Positions 5,533 through 5,602 of a DNA stretch of 5,602 bases are shown piece after piece. This stretch comes from Planctomycetota bacterium (GTDB lineage: Bacteria; Planctomycetota; MHYJ01; JACQXL01), in assembly GCA_016208805.1 (NCBI GenBank), contig JACQXL010000081.1, positions 1 to 5,602 of the forward strand, written 5' to 3'. The stretch's first letter is position 1, and every line of letters begins with the position of its first letter. The notes under the pieces are model-generated. The model had not been told where the DNA came from. It ran no database searches and saw only the letters and a program-made list of their open reading frames with translations. Made by a program: the position numbers and the translations under genes.

Positions 5533-5602
5533 ATGACAGAATATGACAAGAAATGTATCAAAATGTTGCAGGATATGACAGGATATGACACTGACTACCA
5601 CC
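5533..5602 (+). CDS. Probable start of an unidentified gene, cut by the window end
   Basis: An open frame of 23 codons runs from ATG to the last base, reading MTEYDKKCIKMLQD and then MTGYDTDYH. The composition is protein-like, but it is too short to assign. The DNA repeats itself: ATGACAGAATATGACA (5533-5548) recurs as ATGACAGGATATGACA (5575-5590) with one change, exactly 14 codons later, so the peptide has MTEYDKK and MTGYDTD in register. The gene would be divergent from the triple-HTH gene, with copy 2 of the hairpin repeat between them. Like waaA and the HTH gene, it has no Shine-Dalgarno and has a TTACT-ended 9-bp array just upstream. It could instead be a non-coding repeat. Confidence 0.4.
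   Translation, partial: MTEYDKKCIKMLQDMTGYDTDYH

Overview
The window looks like a piece of a Gram-negative-type bacterial chromosome. WaaA (the Kdo transferase of lipid A/LPS synthesis) implies an LPS outer membrane. The S-adenosylhomocysteinase is the short form of about 420 residues that is common in archaea and deep-branching bacteria. The spacers are full of short dispersed palindromic repeats, as is often seen in environmental lineages such as Planctomycetota or Omnitrophota. That placement is an impression; no marker gene here fixes the phylum.

Layout: four genes lie on the minus strand. In transcription order they are a regulator-like protein with three tandem helix-turn-helix domains (5336-4437), waaA (3914-2619), metK (2528-1375, broken) and ahcY (1320-58). 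A probable fifth gene starts on the plus strand at 5533 and runs off the window end. metK and ahcY are adjacent steps of the activated methyl cycle: MetK makes SAM, and AHCY removes the SAH left after methyl transfer. waaA is close upstream but metabolically unrelated.

metK is split into two frames at about 2194-2198. The segment that should carry the conserved GAGDQG signature is missing there, while everything on either side is well preserved. This is either a recent inactivating deletion or a sequence/assembly error.

The spacers are the most unusual part. From metK to the right end, every spacer is bracketed by inverted copies of a 9-bp unit (about ATCYGYTTA, singly or in tandem, followed by C or CT), lying 8-20 nt before a start codon and at or just past the opposite end. 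Inside the brackets are strong hairpins. Two long imperfect copies of the same hairpin module lie in opposite orientation on either side of the triple-HTH gene. The 522-bp spacer between waaA and the HTH gene also holds a 148-bp MITE-like element with terminal inverted repeats and a 4-bp target duplication (ACTA). A 7-bp repeat has also entered waaA, where three copies (21 bp) encode NPQSAIR in frame. The triple-HTH protein, its unrecognised C-terminal domain and the repeat arrays around it are the best candidates for undescribed biology.
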